Positions 1-11,202 of a stretch of 64,000 nucleotides of DNA are shown here, piece by piece. The DNA is taken from assembly GCF_023078275.1 (NCBI RefSeq), contig NC_062972.1, forward strand, positions 13,390,191-13,454,190, read 5' to 3'. How positions within the stretch are numbered: position 1 is the first letter of the stretch; every line of letters begins with the position of its first letter. The translations under genes and the position numbers were made by a program. The notes below the pieces were generated by a model that saw only the letters and a list, made by a program, of their open reading frames with translations, did not search any database and was not told the DNA's origin. This DNA is from Leguminivora glycinivorella (taxonomy: Eukaryota > Arthropoda > Insecta > Lepidoptera > Tortricidae).

Positions 1-942
1 TTGCTCCAAAATATGTCTCAGCCTGAGACTCTCAGGCGAATCAAGAGCTACCTTCTCGTATCGTACGGGAACGGGATATATGTTTGAGTAACATGCTTAC
101 TTGAGTGGGCCCATATTTTTACCCTACCTGAATAAATATTTCGCCAGCACAAAAAAGATGTGCTAGGATATTGGTCAAGACAAAATGATGTACAGCAATC
201 CAAAACCCATTAGGACTAAGTTAGACTGGACAACAAATCCGTCACAAATCTGCATGACCGCTTGCAAAACTGACCCAATTCCTATACCTATACCAGTGCA
301 TTACGAAATTTACCATCATCATTCTAGGGTTTAGTTTACTGTGAGTTTATTTCGTGAGTCCTTTGTCGTGAGAAAGGATCGAGATATTCGGATTATCTCC
401 ATACAACCGGCCTAGACGAAGTGACAATCGTTGAGGCAATGTGGCGAGCGAATCGCAGTCTGGCTTTGTCTTGCCACTACAGGGCGATAGGGAGAGCTAA
501 CTACGTAACGTAAGCGATTGGAAACATTGGCTAGGTACCCTTGACTTAACTAGCCTAATCTCTACTGTATTACTCTAGCCATACGCGTTCTCATGCATTG
601 TATTTAGCGTTTGGACAGCATGAGCCATTTTTCTTCTTAATTGACATGGATTTGGATTTGTATTAGTAGGTATGTGTTTTGAATTACAATGGGAGTTGGA
701 CGCTTGCTGCATCTTTGGGAACAATGGGCACTTTGGAATTCGTGTTATGTGATGTAAAAGTATAACATTGTAATTATTTTACATTGTTAAAATATGAAAA
801 GGTCTTAACTTATCTAATTAACATAGGTACATTATACAAAGTTCTATATTTATGGAAAAGTTGTAAAATCAATAATAATACTTACTTTTCAAATGTTAAC
901 GTATTTTTACTCATTTATATTTTTGCGGTATATATTAATTAT
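1..942. other. unrecognised AT-rich intergenic sequence
   Basis: No convincing open reading frame, RNA gene or repeat structure was recognised here. The 89-codon frame at 784-1053 is AT-rich, lacks any domain and overlaps a segment duplicated about 1 kb downstream, so it is not called. Confidence 0.5.
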
Positions 943-1859
943 GGTTGTCTATTGTTTGCCCGACAGTCATTTAACATAATATTCATATGCCCGAATCTAA
1001 CTTGCCTGAATTTCATTTGCCCGAATGATTTGTTTACCATAAAAATTGTATGACATACTGGTTGTTTATCCGAACATTACCTTCCATAATCATACAATGC
1101 CATACTATTTGTTAGCCATATTATTAAGTGCAATAATATGGTTAACTATAATATTCAAACACCATAAGCAATTATTGCCATATTAATTGTTGCCCATATT
1201 ATTACCTAACCGACTTTCTGATAGCAGTTTCATTTTCCAGGGGGTCACAGTTCTAACCTAACCTAACCTACTTTTTAAGCAGTTTCATTTTTCAGGGGGT
1301 CATAATTCTAACCTAACCTAACCTACTTTCTGATAGCAGTTTTATTTTCCAGGGGGTCACAGTTCTAACCTAACCTACTTTTTAAGCAGTTTCATTTTTC
1401 AGGGGGTCATAATTCTAACCTAACCTACTTTCTGATAGCAGTTTTATTTTCCAGAAGGTCACAGTTCTAACCTAACCTAACCTACTTTCTGATAGCAGTT
1501 TTATTTTCTAGGGGGTCACAGTTCTAACCTAACCTACTTTCTGATAGCAGCTTCATTCTCTAGTGCTTCTAGTAGTGTCGTCTCTGTGATAATTACGCAT
1601 TTATGATTCATGTTGATGATTCTGGTCGCCAAATTTGGATGACAAATGATGGTATGGAATATGGTAATTACTGATTTCGATGATTCTGACAAATGACATT
1701 ATGGAAACTGACTTTATGGGAAACAAAGATTCTGGCACTTGATTAATATAGTAAACAATGATTATGGCATAAGATGTTATGAGAAACAATATTATGATTG
1801 TTGAATATGGTGGCAAATAAAATTATGGCAAATGAAATTCTGGCAAATGGGGGTATCCC
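943..1859. repeat. 1-kb tandem duplication, first unit
   Basis: Unit 1 of a direct duplication; unit 2 lies at 1933-3420. Both begin with the same text (GGTTGTCTATTGTTTGCCCG) and end with AAATGGGGGTATCCC. Each has three parts in the same order: an AT-rich 5' part with repeated 'GCCCGAAT' words, a central TTAGG-type minisatellite, and an AT-rich 3' part with many 'TTATGG' and 'TTCTGGCA' words. The copies differ by point changes and by minisatellite copy number. No coding function is apparent. Confidence 0.75.
1205..1565. repeat. TTAGG-containing minisatellite, array A1
   Basis: About six irregular units alternate a CCTAACCTAACCTA run with a spacer of the form 'CTTTCTGATAGCAGTTT..TTTTCCAGGGGGTCACAGTT'. 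CCTAA repeated is the complement of the insect telomere unit TTAGG. The same minisatellite occurs in reverse orientation at 11437-12178. Unit length is near 50-55 bp but irregular. Confidence 0.8.
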
Positions 1860-2195
1860 ATTAATTATTTGTTACTTAAGAAAGAAAAACGATAGTTAAA
1901 TACAGTTGCGATATTATTGGGCTGTGCCTGGGGGTTGTCTATTGTTTGCCCGACAGTCATTTAACATAATATTCATTTGCCCGAATCTAACTTGCCTGAA
2001 TTTCATTTGCCCGAATGATTTGTTTACCATAAAAATCATATGACATACTCGTTGTTTATCCGAATATTACCTTCCATAATCATACAATGCCATACTATTT
2101 GTTAGCCATATTATTAAGTGCAATAATATGGTTTCATAGAATATTCAAACGCCATAAGCAATTATTGCTATATTAATTGTTGCCCATATTATTAC

Positions 2196-2363
2196 CTAAC
2201 CTAACCTACTTTCTGATAGCAGTTTCATTTTCCAGGGGTCACAGTTCTAACCTAACCTAACCTACTTTTCCAGCAGTTTCATTCTCCAGGGGTCACAGTT
2301 CTAACCTAACCTAACCTACTTTCTGATAGCAGTCTCATTTTCCAGGGGGTCGCAGTTCTAACC
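2196..2363. repeat. TTAGG-containing minisatellite, array A2 left part
   Basis: Continuation of the same minisatellite in the second duplication unit. It is cut at 2363 by a LINE insertion and resumes at 2900. Confidence 0.75.
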
Positions 2364-2899
2364 TTTTTTTTTTGTTTAGGAGGGGAAAAATGCATTACGC
2401 ATACCACTCGGGTACGGGGAAAGACCCGAGTGGTTATGTGGGACTCCTTGTTAAGAGCTAATGAGACCCCAAGTCTACCCACTAAACAACCCCCCCGTCT
2501 GCCGCCATTGTGCTGCGGCGGTGGGCTGCAGGTACGCTCGCGCTTTACTTCTACAGCACCACCAGCACCAGTCCGCTTTGCGGAGCACCACCTCCGGAGG
2601 CCCTTGATAGCCCCATATAGTATTAGACCGTATCCAGTACGGTTGACCTCTCAGGGACCGCATGTGCAAGGGATGGCAGGCGTCCCCGTGCCTGTCATCC
2701 TGCGATCAACCTACGGAGGCAGGCGGCGGTCGTGTGCGACCCGTCTGCGTCGAGCACGCTTGCGGCGCCGTTGGTCGGCCATTGGGGCAATCTCCCTAGC
2801 GCGTTCCGCCGTTTCCTTCTGCTGCATAACGTTTTCGCAGAAGATCTGTATCGCTTGCCACGATCTCTCACTGTCTACCATGGACTTAACCACGGCTGG
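2364..2899 (-). mobile_element. R1-clade-like LINE, 5'-truncated 3' end
   Basis: A minus-strand retroelement. A poly(T) run at 2364 on the plus strand is its poly(A) tail. A 13-bp target duplication, CGCAGTTCTAACC, flanks it at 2351-2363 and 2900-2912. At its 5' end it retains the last 60 or so codons of a polymerase-type ORF (2711-2899): a stretch around 'FCENVMQQKETAERAREI' followed by a basic Arg-rich end. From memory this resembles the C-terminus of R1/TRAS-type ORF2. A GC-rich 3' UTR of about 330 bp follows, with an 11-bp stem-loop (2403-2413 with 2424-2434). It carries no catalytic domain. Confidence 0.75.
2403..2434 (-). other. stem-loop in LINE 3' UTR
   Basis: ACCACTCGGGT at 2403-2413 pairs perfectly with ACCCGAGTGGT at 2424-2434 across a 10-nt loop, near the poly(A) tail of the LINE fragment. 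I infer that such a hairpin may be the 3' end recognised by the element's own reverse transcriptase; that is not shown. Confidence 0.6.
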
Positions 2900-3118
2900 C
2901 GCAGTTCTAACCTAACCTAACCTACTGTCTGATAGTATTTTCATTTTCCGGGGGGTCACAGTTCTAACCTAACCTAACCTACTTTTCAAGCAGTTTCCTT
3001 TTCCAGAGGTTCACAGTTCTAACCTAACCTAACCTACTTTCGATAGCAGTTTCATTTTCCAGGGGGTCACAGTTCTAACCTAACCTAACCTACTTTCTGA
3101 TAGCAGTTTCATTCTCTA
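2900..3118. repeat. TTAGG-containing minisatellite, array A2 right part
   Basis: The minisatellite resumes after the LINE insertion, beginning with the duplicated target CGCAGTTCTAACC. About four units show point variation in the spacer. Confidence 0.75.
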
Positions 3119-3420
3119 GTCCTTCTAGTACCTAATATAGTAGTTTTCGATTCTGCCAAAGCACATTATGGAAATTGACTTTTCTGGACGCTAATTTGTA
3201 TGACAAATGATGGTATGGAATGTGGTAATTACGGATTTCGATGATTCTGACAAATGAAATTATGGAAACTGACTTTATGGGAAACAAAGTTTCTGGCACT
3301 AGATTAATATAGTAAACAATGATTATGGCATAAGATGTTATGAGAAACAATATTATGATTGTTGAATAGGATGGAAAATAAAATTATGGCAAATGAAATT
3401 CTGGCAAATGGGGGTATCCC

Positions 3421-4679
3421 GTGCCTGGGAATAGGTATAGCCTCGTAGCGCCCACCATACACAATTTTTGCTAGGGAATTTTGATTCTTATTGTACTTGA
3501 AATTTAATTTAATTTCATTTGTTCGAAAAATTTGAGAAACAAAAGAAATTATATTTTACTTGTTTACATAAATAAATAAATATTATAGGACATTCGTACA
3601 CAGATTGACAGAGTCCCACGGTAAGCTTGTGTTGCAGGTACTTAGACAACGATATATATAATATACAAATACTTAAATACATAGACAACATCCATGACTC
3701 AGGAACTAATATCAGTGCTCATCACACAAATAAATGCCCTTAAAGTCGCCGTCAATGGAACTTCTAAACAATGTAAACAAACCGCCATTTTGAAATTGTC
3801 TCTGAATGATGAATTTCTTAGTGATGCGAAAATAATTTGTCAAATAATGTCCAAATGTCAATTAAGCGCTCTCCACACTCGCGCGATATTCGATATGCAG
3901 AAAGAGTTCACACTCGCGTTCGCGGCATCGGCATGCGTACATGCCAAGAAAAGCAGTTAACGAGTAAAATAATATTAAAACTATCAGTACCGTCATTTTT
4001 TTATTTTTTTACCTACCTAAACAATGATAGTTGGTACTAAGAGTATTGAATCACTACGTGGTTGGTATAGAGCGTGAGTTGGGTAGCGTGTAGCTGGCTT
4101 TACAATATCGGCAACTTTAGTCCCAGCCCTATCCATCATAGACAATTGTAGAACTTAAAAGAAACAATAACGTCATTTTTCTTTAGTCATAATAACCTAA
4201 CTTTTAAACCATTTCAAGTTTTTAATGAAATCTCCAGATTAAGTTATTAATATAAGGTTTTGCATGTTACGATAATAGGACCGTTTCAGTAATGTATGGT
4301 TTCAGTGGTATTTAATGAGGTAGTGTGAGAATTCAAGGAGAAACAGTGACAAAACCATGTGATGCCGTTTGTTTACATTTTTTGGAAGTTCCATTGACGG
4401 CGACTTTACCGGGATTCGAACCCGGGACCGCGGCGTAGCAGGCAGGGACAGGGACAGGGGGGTAGGGGGGCGTACATGAAAGTTAAAATTCCTTTGAAAC
4501 CAAATGTACTTCAGAAAGTACATTGGGAGCCAAGAGGATAAAGTATACTGCTATCAATAAATGTTTATGACAATTATGATACCATAAACATAATACATAA
4601 TTATGCTTACTACTACTTCAAACTTTCAATCACCTTGACTTTGGCCTATGAATTCTATCATAAGTGACCGGCCACACCA
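3421..4679. other. intergenic; one short inverted repeat pair and a tRNA-like B box
   Basis: A segment at 3741-3785 (AAGTCGCCGTCAATGGAACT onward) recurs inverted at about 4360-4407, so two copies of a small dispersed repeat face each other. Next to the second copy, 4412-4422 reads GGATTCGAACC, the complement of a Pol III B box. No A box or cloverleaf could be built, so a decayed tRNA-derived SINE is the likeliest source. The 88-codon frame at 3694-3960 overlaps the repeat and is not called. Confidence 0.45.
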
Positions 4680-4961
4680 GAGCGTCGCGTGTCTCGGGGC
4701 GCGCAACGGGCGTCCGCGCCACGCCGCTTCAGTGTAATTCAAAAAACGCCTCCTCAGTACTTTTTGTATAGGAAAGACGTAAGACGCGCCCCAGGTGGCG
4801 TGGCGGCGGCGGGGCGCGCGCCGCGCCGCTTGGCGGCGCGACTTACGTCCTTCCTATACAAAATGTACTGAGGAGACGCTTTTTGAATTACACTCAGGTG
4901 GCGTGGCGCGGACGCCCTTTGCGCGCCCCGAGACACGCGACGTATAAGTGGGAACGCTGCC
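4680..4961. mobile_element. GC-rich palindromic MITE, long form
   Basis: The arms begin with GTCGCGTGTCTCGGGGCGCG and meet a nested inner palindrome (about 4770-4865). The right end reads CGTATAAGTGGGAACGCTGCC and matches the element at 40544-40722. The left end does not match it: it carries GGCCACACCAGAGC instead of the GGCAGCG terminus. Reading frames on both strands are mirror images of the palindrome, not genes. Confidence 0.75.
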
Positions 4962-5419
4962 TAAGATAGAATCTAAGGCAGAATCGATACTGCAAAAGTA
5001 GTTCTCGTTATATCATTTACGATATCGGTAATAAACCAGTATGTTACGTTAAGTTTAAGTCTGAATGGGGTTAGTGGCTTCAATGTGAAAAACTGAAACT
5101 CGTCCAGCGGGCCATGAAAAAGTTCGTTATGATGCTGCCCCTAGTTGGGTAGCCCTGTTTTTATAGAAGACAGTACGTTCTTGAGTGGGCTTGCGTGATG
5201 ATAGGCGACTGGGCGTGTTCGGATGTAAAAAAAAAACTTGAAATGGTAAACTGGTACATTTCACACTTGTAAATCTAGTAATACGTACCTATGTGTCTGC
5301 GGCTGATTGTGTTATCCAGCAGATCGTGAAATTCCTAGGCACATCGTGAAACGTTAAAAATGTCTCGTGCACTAGGTCGACGAAGCCGCGGCCCCGCTGC
5401 GAGTGCGATTTAAATCTCG
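4962..5419. other. unrecognised intergenic sequence
   Basis: No gene or repeat recognised between two inverted-repeat elements. Confidence 0.4.
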
Positions 5420-5605
5420 GCCACACATGCGCGTTTTGAGAGCGTAGGCGGAGCGTTAGCGGAGCGCAATGATAGCGGTGCGCCGCGCCGCCCGGACGGA
5501 CGCTGGCGTTGGCGCCCAGCGGACGCCGGCGGGAACTAACGAGCGCGGATTGCGAGCGGAATGCATTCCGCTCCGCTGACGCTATCAAAACGCTTTATGT
5601 GTGGC
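5420..5605. mobile_element. GC-rich TIR element (hAT-like MITE candidate)
   Basis: The element starts GCCACACATGCGCGTTTTGA and ends with the imperfect inverse, ATGTGTGGC. The inverted arms are about 35 bp, the GC-rich core is about 110 bp, and total length is 186 bp. No convincing 8-bp target duplication was seen, so the superfamily is uncertain. A 99-codon minus-strand frame across it is low-complexity and not called. Confidence 0.55.
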
Positions 5606-6323
5606 GGAGGCTTTAAAGTGACTACCGTCAAAACACTATACAGTAGAACTTTACAGTCTGTGGGAACCTCTACTCTGCGTTTTAGAATATGTCACGTCAC
5701 GGAAAATGTATGTATTTAATCTAGAAAGTAACCGTTTGGGAGCGCTATTCGCTTTCTCAGGATCAATTAATAGCATTTTCCGTGACGTATCATATGCTAT
5801 CATAAAACGTATTTCAAAACGTCAAACACTCGTGAGTATTAATAGATCATTCTGATCTTACGACCAGCCACCAGCATATGCACGGTTACTTAGTGTAACA
5901 ATTACCTAACTTAACTAACTGTCTGTATTTACGTAGCTAGTAAAGTCTTAAATGTACTATCGAGCCGAGCCATTTAGCAGGAACTTTTCAAGCATAATGG
6001 CCATATTTCTGTTGAATTAATACGCTTGTGCTCAATTTGGGCGTCACTAGTTGGGTACTGAATGATGTTTAGTAATTTGCGGTTACAGAAATTCAACGAG
6101 CGTAACCACGCATATAACTTTAGCAGGTTTCTTGTTTAACTAGTCTACATTAAACTAATAGACAAGTCATTTTAGTTAATAGTGCGTGCATGTACACCTG
6201 CTATAATTTTGTTCAAAGTATGTTTAGATTTAAAATGTATAGCGCTCATGTTATCTACGTAAATTGTTCAGCGTCATTTACACGGTCGTGCATAGATCTT
6301 TAAACCCTACATAAAGGTCTATT
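5606..6323. other. unrecognised intergenic sequence
   Basis: AT-rich sequence with no supported feature. Confidence 0.4.
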
Positions 6324-6456
6324 CCCCAAAGCCAGTGTCCGCCGGCTTTCCGCGCATGCGCGCAGTATCGAAAAAACTGAAAACGCATTGTTTGGCTCTG
6401 TAACCATGGCAACGCCTTATAACGACACTGCGCGAGTGCGCGGAAAGGCTTTGGGC
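6324..6456. repeat. short inverted-repeat element
   Basis: GGCTTTCCGCGCATGCGCGC near 6343-6363 is mirrored by GCGCGAGTGCGCGGAAAGGC near 6430-6450. Outer CCCCAAAGCC and GGCTTTGGG extend the symmetry. It is probably a small foldback or MITE; no target duplication is evident. Confidence 0.5.
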
Positions 6457-7101
6457 AGCTGAGCTGACAGTGCAAACCTTTGCGTCAAAATACAGGAAGC
6501 AGTGTGAATTTCACGAAAGTTATTCAAGAAAACTATTAAAAACTAAGTGCATGGTCGTAGAAAAAGTATTGTATGCAACGGTGTTTAACTGGGTCAAAAA
6601 ATACTCGTGTCGTCTCAATAACAATTTTCGGCTTCGCCTCAAATTGTTACCCACGTCACTCGTCTTTTTTGACCTCCTTTAAACGCCTGTTGCATAAAAT
6701 ACTATTATAGGTTTATTTAATACTATTAAATATTTTAAGAAGACGCGCGTAATTTTTGTAGGTGAAACCATCTGAGAAATGGTAAAAATAGATAGTAAAG
6801 GCCTAACTAAATCATCATCTATCATCATTGGCATATATCTCATTATTGGCCACGCCACCAATTGCAGACGATTGCTGTAGGCATCTAATAACTAATCACA
6901 CGTATCTACCGACTCGGTGTTCATCTTTCTATAATACTCGTAGACCTCGAACGACAATCCATCATAAAACATGTAATATTATGCATTTCCCATTACATGT
7001 ATCTTCCTTATATCAACTTGTTACGTTGCAGTTATTTGTCAACAACCTGGGTTGCAGCATAACTGATACTTTATACTAATATGTATGTTTCTAAAGAGTT
7101 G
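6457..7101. other. unrecognised intergenic sequence
   Basis: No supported feature. Short frames here have no protein-like composition. Confidence 0.4.
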
Positions 7102-7243
7102 CAATTGTGTCGCTTAACTTCAAAACTGGGTAAATCCATTTTGCTATAAGGTTGATTATGTTTCAGATCATATTATATTTTTTATATATTCAACCTTAAA
7201 GCAGAATGGATTTACCCAGGTTTGAAGTTAAGCGACACAATTG
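7102..7243. mobile_element. 142-bp MITE with 39-bp terminal inverted repeats
   Basis: CAATTGTGTCGCTTAACTTC begins the left arm and the exact inverse ends the right arm. The first 39 bp of each arm differ at one position, and symmetry continues through AAGGTTGA. The AT-rich loop is about 35 bp. It has no coding capacity. Such near-perfect symmetry implies a fairly young insertion. Confidence 0.8.
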
Positions 7244-8266
7244 TCCGTTTACTCCGTTTGTTTACATTGTTGCCCAACTCAGAGGTTCTAAGATTTTTTT
7301 GGTACCTACAAAACCCTTTTGGAAAGAGAAATATTTGAGGCATTTCAGCACTGAAACCTAGGACCGAGAGTGGGTGAGTGAGAGATAAAGTGTGTTTCTG
7401 ATTTATGATTGTAAATATCTTAATCGGTGTAGGATTAGCGATGAAAAAAGCCGGAAAATTCCCGTTTTTTTCCATTTCCTTTGTTTTTTTTTCGGCTCTT
7501 ATTTTTCAAAAAAAAAAAAACGATTAAATATGAAAGAAATTGGTCATTGTTTGGACGGACACATACCAGAGGTAGAAATCGGTTATTGCTGGAACGACTT
7601 TATAAATTAATTTTATTCGGGCGAATTTGCACCTACAAGTACAAACGGGCTACACCGACGACATGGAAGCAGAAATTACTGAAATACAGACGGTCAACCA
7701 AATCTTGGCACTAAAAATGGGTCGAAATTCGAATTTTCTATGGGAATTAATCCTTCGCCCTTACATTTTCAATAAATTTTTAAGTGTTATGGCTCGTCGC
7801 TCGTCGATGATTCCGCCAACTTCAAGGTTTAAGAAGGCACGCGTTTTATGAAGACAATTCTGCCAGTGAGCCCTATATTTTTCAAATTTACCGCTTTTTA
7901 CTGCCAAGGTCAGTTGACCGTCAGTATATGATGAGAGTAAGAGTGATTAAAAGAATACTAATTTTAATAATGTATTTGTTTTTTTCTTAAAAAACCCGAA
8001 AAAAACGAAAAATTCATAAACTTCGGAAGAATACATTTGATTTTTTCCGGTTTTTTCAACGCTATGTAGGATGCAACATGTAAAAATGCAAAGGTAATGT
8101 CAAAGATCCAAATAGATATAATCATTTTATTACAGCTAATTACATAATTATGTGGTTATAGCGACGTCTGCGAGTGTCTATAAACGTTTGGAATGTTGTG
8201 TCAGCTGTGGGAGACTATGGTTTCGTTACAACCAGGAAATATACCACTAATAGCTATATTAGGTAC
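7244..8266. other. unrecognised intergenic sequence
   Basis: AT-rich sequence with several poly(T)/poly(A) runs (around 7485 and 7510). No supported gene. The overlapping small frames at 7392-7851 are repeats of low-complexity codons. Confidence 0.4.
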
Positions 8267-8402
8267 ATTATGAACTTTCTCCCGTAATTCATTACTTATT
8301 TCTTACGTAAATAAATACATAGTTAGGTACAAACATTATGAACTTTCTCCCGTAATTCATTACTTATTTCTTACGTAAATAAATACATAGTTAGGTACAA
8401 AG
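8267..8402. repeat. two 68-bp tandem copies
   Basis: ATTATGAACTTTCTCCCGTA starts at 8267 and again at 8335. The two 68-bp copies are essentially identical, so this is a recent local duplication. Confidence 0.85.
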
Positions 8403-8526
8403 TTGTAATTTACTTGTAACTTTGCCAGCATCACCAGAAATTCCCTTCGAGGTTCCATCGGAAGTGCGTTTAACTATATTATATTTTATCTATTTTTTTC
8501 ATTTGGGGCAAAGCACGGCGCAAAGC

Positions 8527-8724
8527 TTATAATAGTCATAATTTTACAAATGCAATTGAGTGTCGACGGTCGCGCGATCGTCGCCGTCGCTTCTCATACT
8601 TCCATATCGATAAGGTTTGATTTCGTATGCGTCCGCCGTCGCGCGACCATCGCGCGACCGTCGCCCACGCAAGCCACGGCGTTAGTGTTTATAATAGTCA
8701 TAATTTTACAAATGCAATTGAGTG
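8527..8724. repeat. 36-bp direct repeats around a GC-rich palindromic core
   Basis: The 36-bp text starting TTATAATAGTCATAATTTTA occurs at 8527-8562 and 8689-8724. Between the copies are 126 bp rich in GCGCGACCGTCGC words in both orientations. Either a local duplication or an insertion with a very long target repeat could produce this. Confidence 0.65.
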
Positions 8725-9661
8725 CCTATTCGGCGAAAGTCGATATTTCCTTGTTTGCTTCTATCACTCCAACATGCGAGAGGAGTAATAGAGAGACAAA
8801 ACAAATTTAGATTTTACATTTTCGTTGTAGTTACGATCGCAGGGAACCGTAATGACTTTTAGCCACGCACGATCAACGTAAAATTAGGCATAGAGTACTT
8901 AACCCATAGACTATTGTATTTCGAGATCCACGGACGATGCGCGCGATTGATGGGAAATTACTCAAATGACAAACCGTAACAGAATCCCACGTAGGTGGAG
9001 CCACAGCCGCCACAGGCAAACTAAAGTCAGACCCAAGCGAAGTTTTTATTTAGTTAGCAAAGATTTTGAGAAGAATCATGATTCCGTTAAACGTCAAACT
9101 TTTATAATTACAATATTATAACACGTGCAAAGGTTAGTGAAGTCTACTGTATCAAAATTGCTGCTGGCCGCAGGGTTTCGGGTATTTCGGCGGCTCCATA
9201 AGAAATTTTAAGAATCATGAGAATCTGTAGGTTGCTAGGTACACCGGACAAAAATATTATTATAGTGTAGCCAATATCGGTTTAGTATGTAATCTTATCT
9301 TAAATATGTAACTTACAAAAGTTTAAGTATATAATATAATAAGATAACAGACTACAAGTATTCTATGAACTGTAAAAAGTAAAAAAAAGAATGCACAAGA
9401 AATTCTATTTGATTAAACCTAATAAATTATACAACTGCCCATAACGAGGTTGAGGATGTCATCAATTGATACGTTTGTCGTTGAGTTTGAATCGGTCTAT
9501 TTAATATGCAAATGCGACGATTGGTCTCCTTTAGCAAAAAATAACATTTACACCCAGCATCCAGTAGTAAGGGAGAAAAGGTCGAAAATAACAAAGACCT
9601 GATCACATTCGGGAGGCGAGGTCAAATAACTACTCTCAACGGTACGTACATTATTACATGC
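8725..9661. other. unrecognised intergenic sequence
   Basis: No supported gene or repeat. Confidence 0.4.
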
Positions 9662-9669
9662 GTTTGTAT

Positions 9670-10150
9670 TAGAGATGGGCCGAATATTCGGTAAATATTT
9701 GGTATTCGGCATATTCGGCAGGTTTTTCAATGTTCGTATTCGGCCGAATAATTCGGTTGCATTGCCGAATATTTACCGAATAAACAAAGTAAATAACTAA
9801 TGAAGATCTTACGTATTCCACTGGATAATAAGCTCCTATTTTAGTAGCTTTTTAAGGAACTGCTAAAAAGAGAGAAACCTATGTCAAAATATAAATACAA
9901 TTGTTTTGTAAAAAAATTCAAAAACCGAACGAGTTAAGAGTTGAGAAGAGCTCAGAGTTGTTTTAACTAAGTTTTCCTCTAAAAGTTATCCTCTAAATGA
10001 TAAAAACATAGTTGTAGTAACATATGTAACCATTATCAATCATTTAATAGTTTAAATAATATTCGGCCGAATGTTCGGTTCGGTAAGAACTGAACCGAAT
10101 GTTCGGCCGAATATTCGTAATCGGCAAAGTCCGTATTCGGCCCATCTCTA
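9670..10150. mobile_element. non-autonomous hAT element
   Basis: The terminal inverted repeats are TAGAGATGGGCCGAATA at the left end and its inverse at the right end. A perfect 8-bp target duplication, GTTTGTAT, lies at 9662-9669 and 10151-10158. The 8-bp duplication and a TAGAG start are hAT hallmarks. Both subterminal zones are packed with ATTCGG/CCGAAT words, which may be transposase sites (inference). There is no transposase; length is 481 bp. Confidence 0.9.
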
Positions 10151-10332
10151 GTTTGTATCATGATGCAATCCTCAGAGCGGACGTGTCGCAGTTGGTAACT
10201 CATTGAGCACAATGAGCATACAGTTGTCATTGTGTGCGTGCGTGATGACTCCTTGGACGTTCGCATTTACCTACAATCTACATAGACATGGAAATGATGC
10301 GTGCAATAGCCCAATAGGTGCGTCCATCTTCA

Positions 10333-10350
10333 TGTGTGTGTGTGTGTGTG
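10333..10350. repeat. (TG)9 microsatellite
   Basis: Uninterrupted TG dinucleotides. Confidence 0.95.
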
Positions 10351-10850
10351 GATTCAAGAACATGCGATACATTCAGTACAAATCGCTTGGCATATCCGAT
10401 CTCCTTGCTTCCTATATCTATGATGCAATCTAACAAACCGTAATCCATTTTTATAATCTTATTCTAAATCTCAATTTCATCCATCCGTCCGTCCGTATGC
10501 ATAACCTAGGTCAAATTATGTCTTTAATTCAATATTATGTAACGTAACACTATTAAAAAATCTTTTATTACGTAGTGATGGATACATAAATCATTTAAGT
10601 ATGCATAACGATGCATAATAAAGTTTATGTCGAAGAAAGTTGCAACCATATAAAATTACGGTTACATATGTTACCATATCGCGCATAATTATGAACGATG
10701 AAACGTAAATTATATATTCGTTGGCAGTTTTAGGGTTCTGTATCGTAAGTTTATAATTCGTGGAATAATTCATAGCATAATTCTGATTACGTATAAAAAA
10801 TACATGAGATAATTTTACACAAGTTCACGGGCGTGACAAAATTATAATAG
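10351..10850. other. unrecognised intergenic sequence
   Basis: AT-rich sequence with no supported feature. Confidence 0.4.
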
Positions 10851-11066
10851 TACATTACGATACAAGTGCGAAAAAAAGTAAGTTCAAAACGAATGGCTAT
10901 AAATTAAAACACGACCGAAGGGAGTGTTTTAAATCGACACGAGTGTATCGTACGACGTTTTCAGTACAGATGGCCCTCCGTAGTTTCAACCTGACATATA
11001 ATGAACCACTTCTCGCACTAGTGCGTAAAAAAACACCATTTGTACTGAAATAGTACATTACGGGGT
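10851..11066. repeat. dispersed 227-bp-type repeat, copy A
   Basis: It begins TACATTACGATACAAGTGCG and runs through CGACCGAAGGGAGTG to the stem CTCGCACTAGTGCG. It closely matches the tandem pair at 12480-12932 but has lost about 20 bp in the middle. The element contains facing GATACAAGTGCG and CGCACGTGTATC words, giving it internal symmetry. Confidence 0.8.
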
Positions 11067-11202
11067 GCGTCCCACGAGATATAACGGTAAAATATATAAT
11101 TTCATGTTACTAACATTCAGCAGCAATAATGAACGTTAGATATAACACCAACATCAATACTTTTGTAAGAAATAACGCTGAATTGCCATAATATTAGTTT
11201 TA

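Larger units (their letters stand above)
1933..3420. repeat. 1-kb tandem duplication, second unit (with LINE insertion)
   Basis: This unit matches 943-1859 in order and content. It is longer because an R1-type LINE 3' end (2364-2899) is inserted in its minisatellite. The 3' AT-rich part at 3130-3420 closely matches 1590-1859. Confidence 0.75.

Noticed and set aside
2430..2915. 161-codon plus-strand frame
   Set aside because: Antisense to the R1-type LINE 3' end; Pro/Arg-rich composition reflects GC content.
4405..4440. Possible tRNA gene
   Set aside because: Only a B-box/T-loop text is present; no acceptor stem, anticodon arm or A box could be built.
4689..4936. Two 60-codon frames starting MSRGAQRASAPR on opposite strands
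   Set aside because: They are mirror images produced by the palindromic MITE; the same peptide appears at 40449-40754 in the second copy.
5289..5588. 99-codon minus-strand frame
   Set aside because: Lies across the GC-rich inverted-repeat element at 5420-5605 and has no domain.
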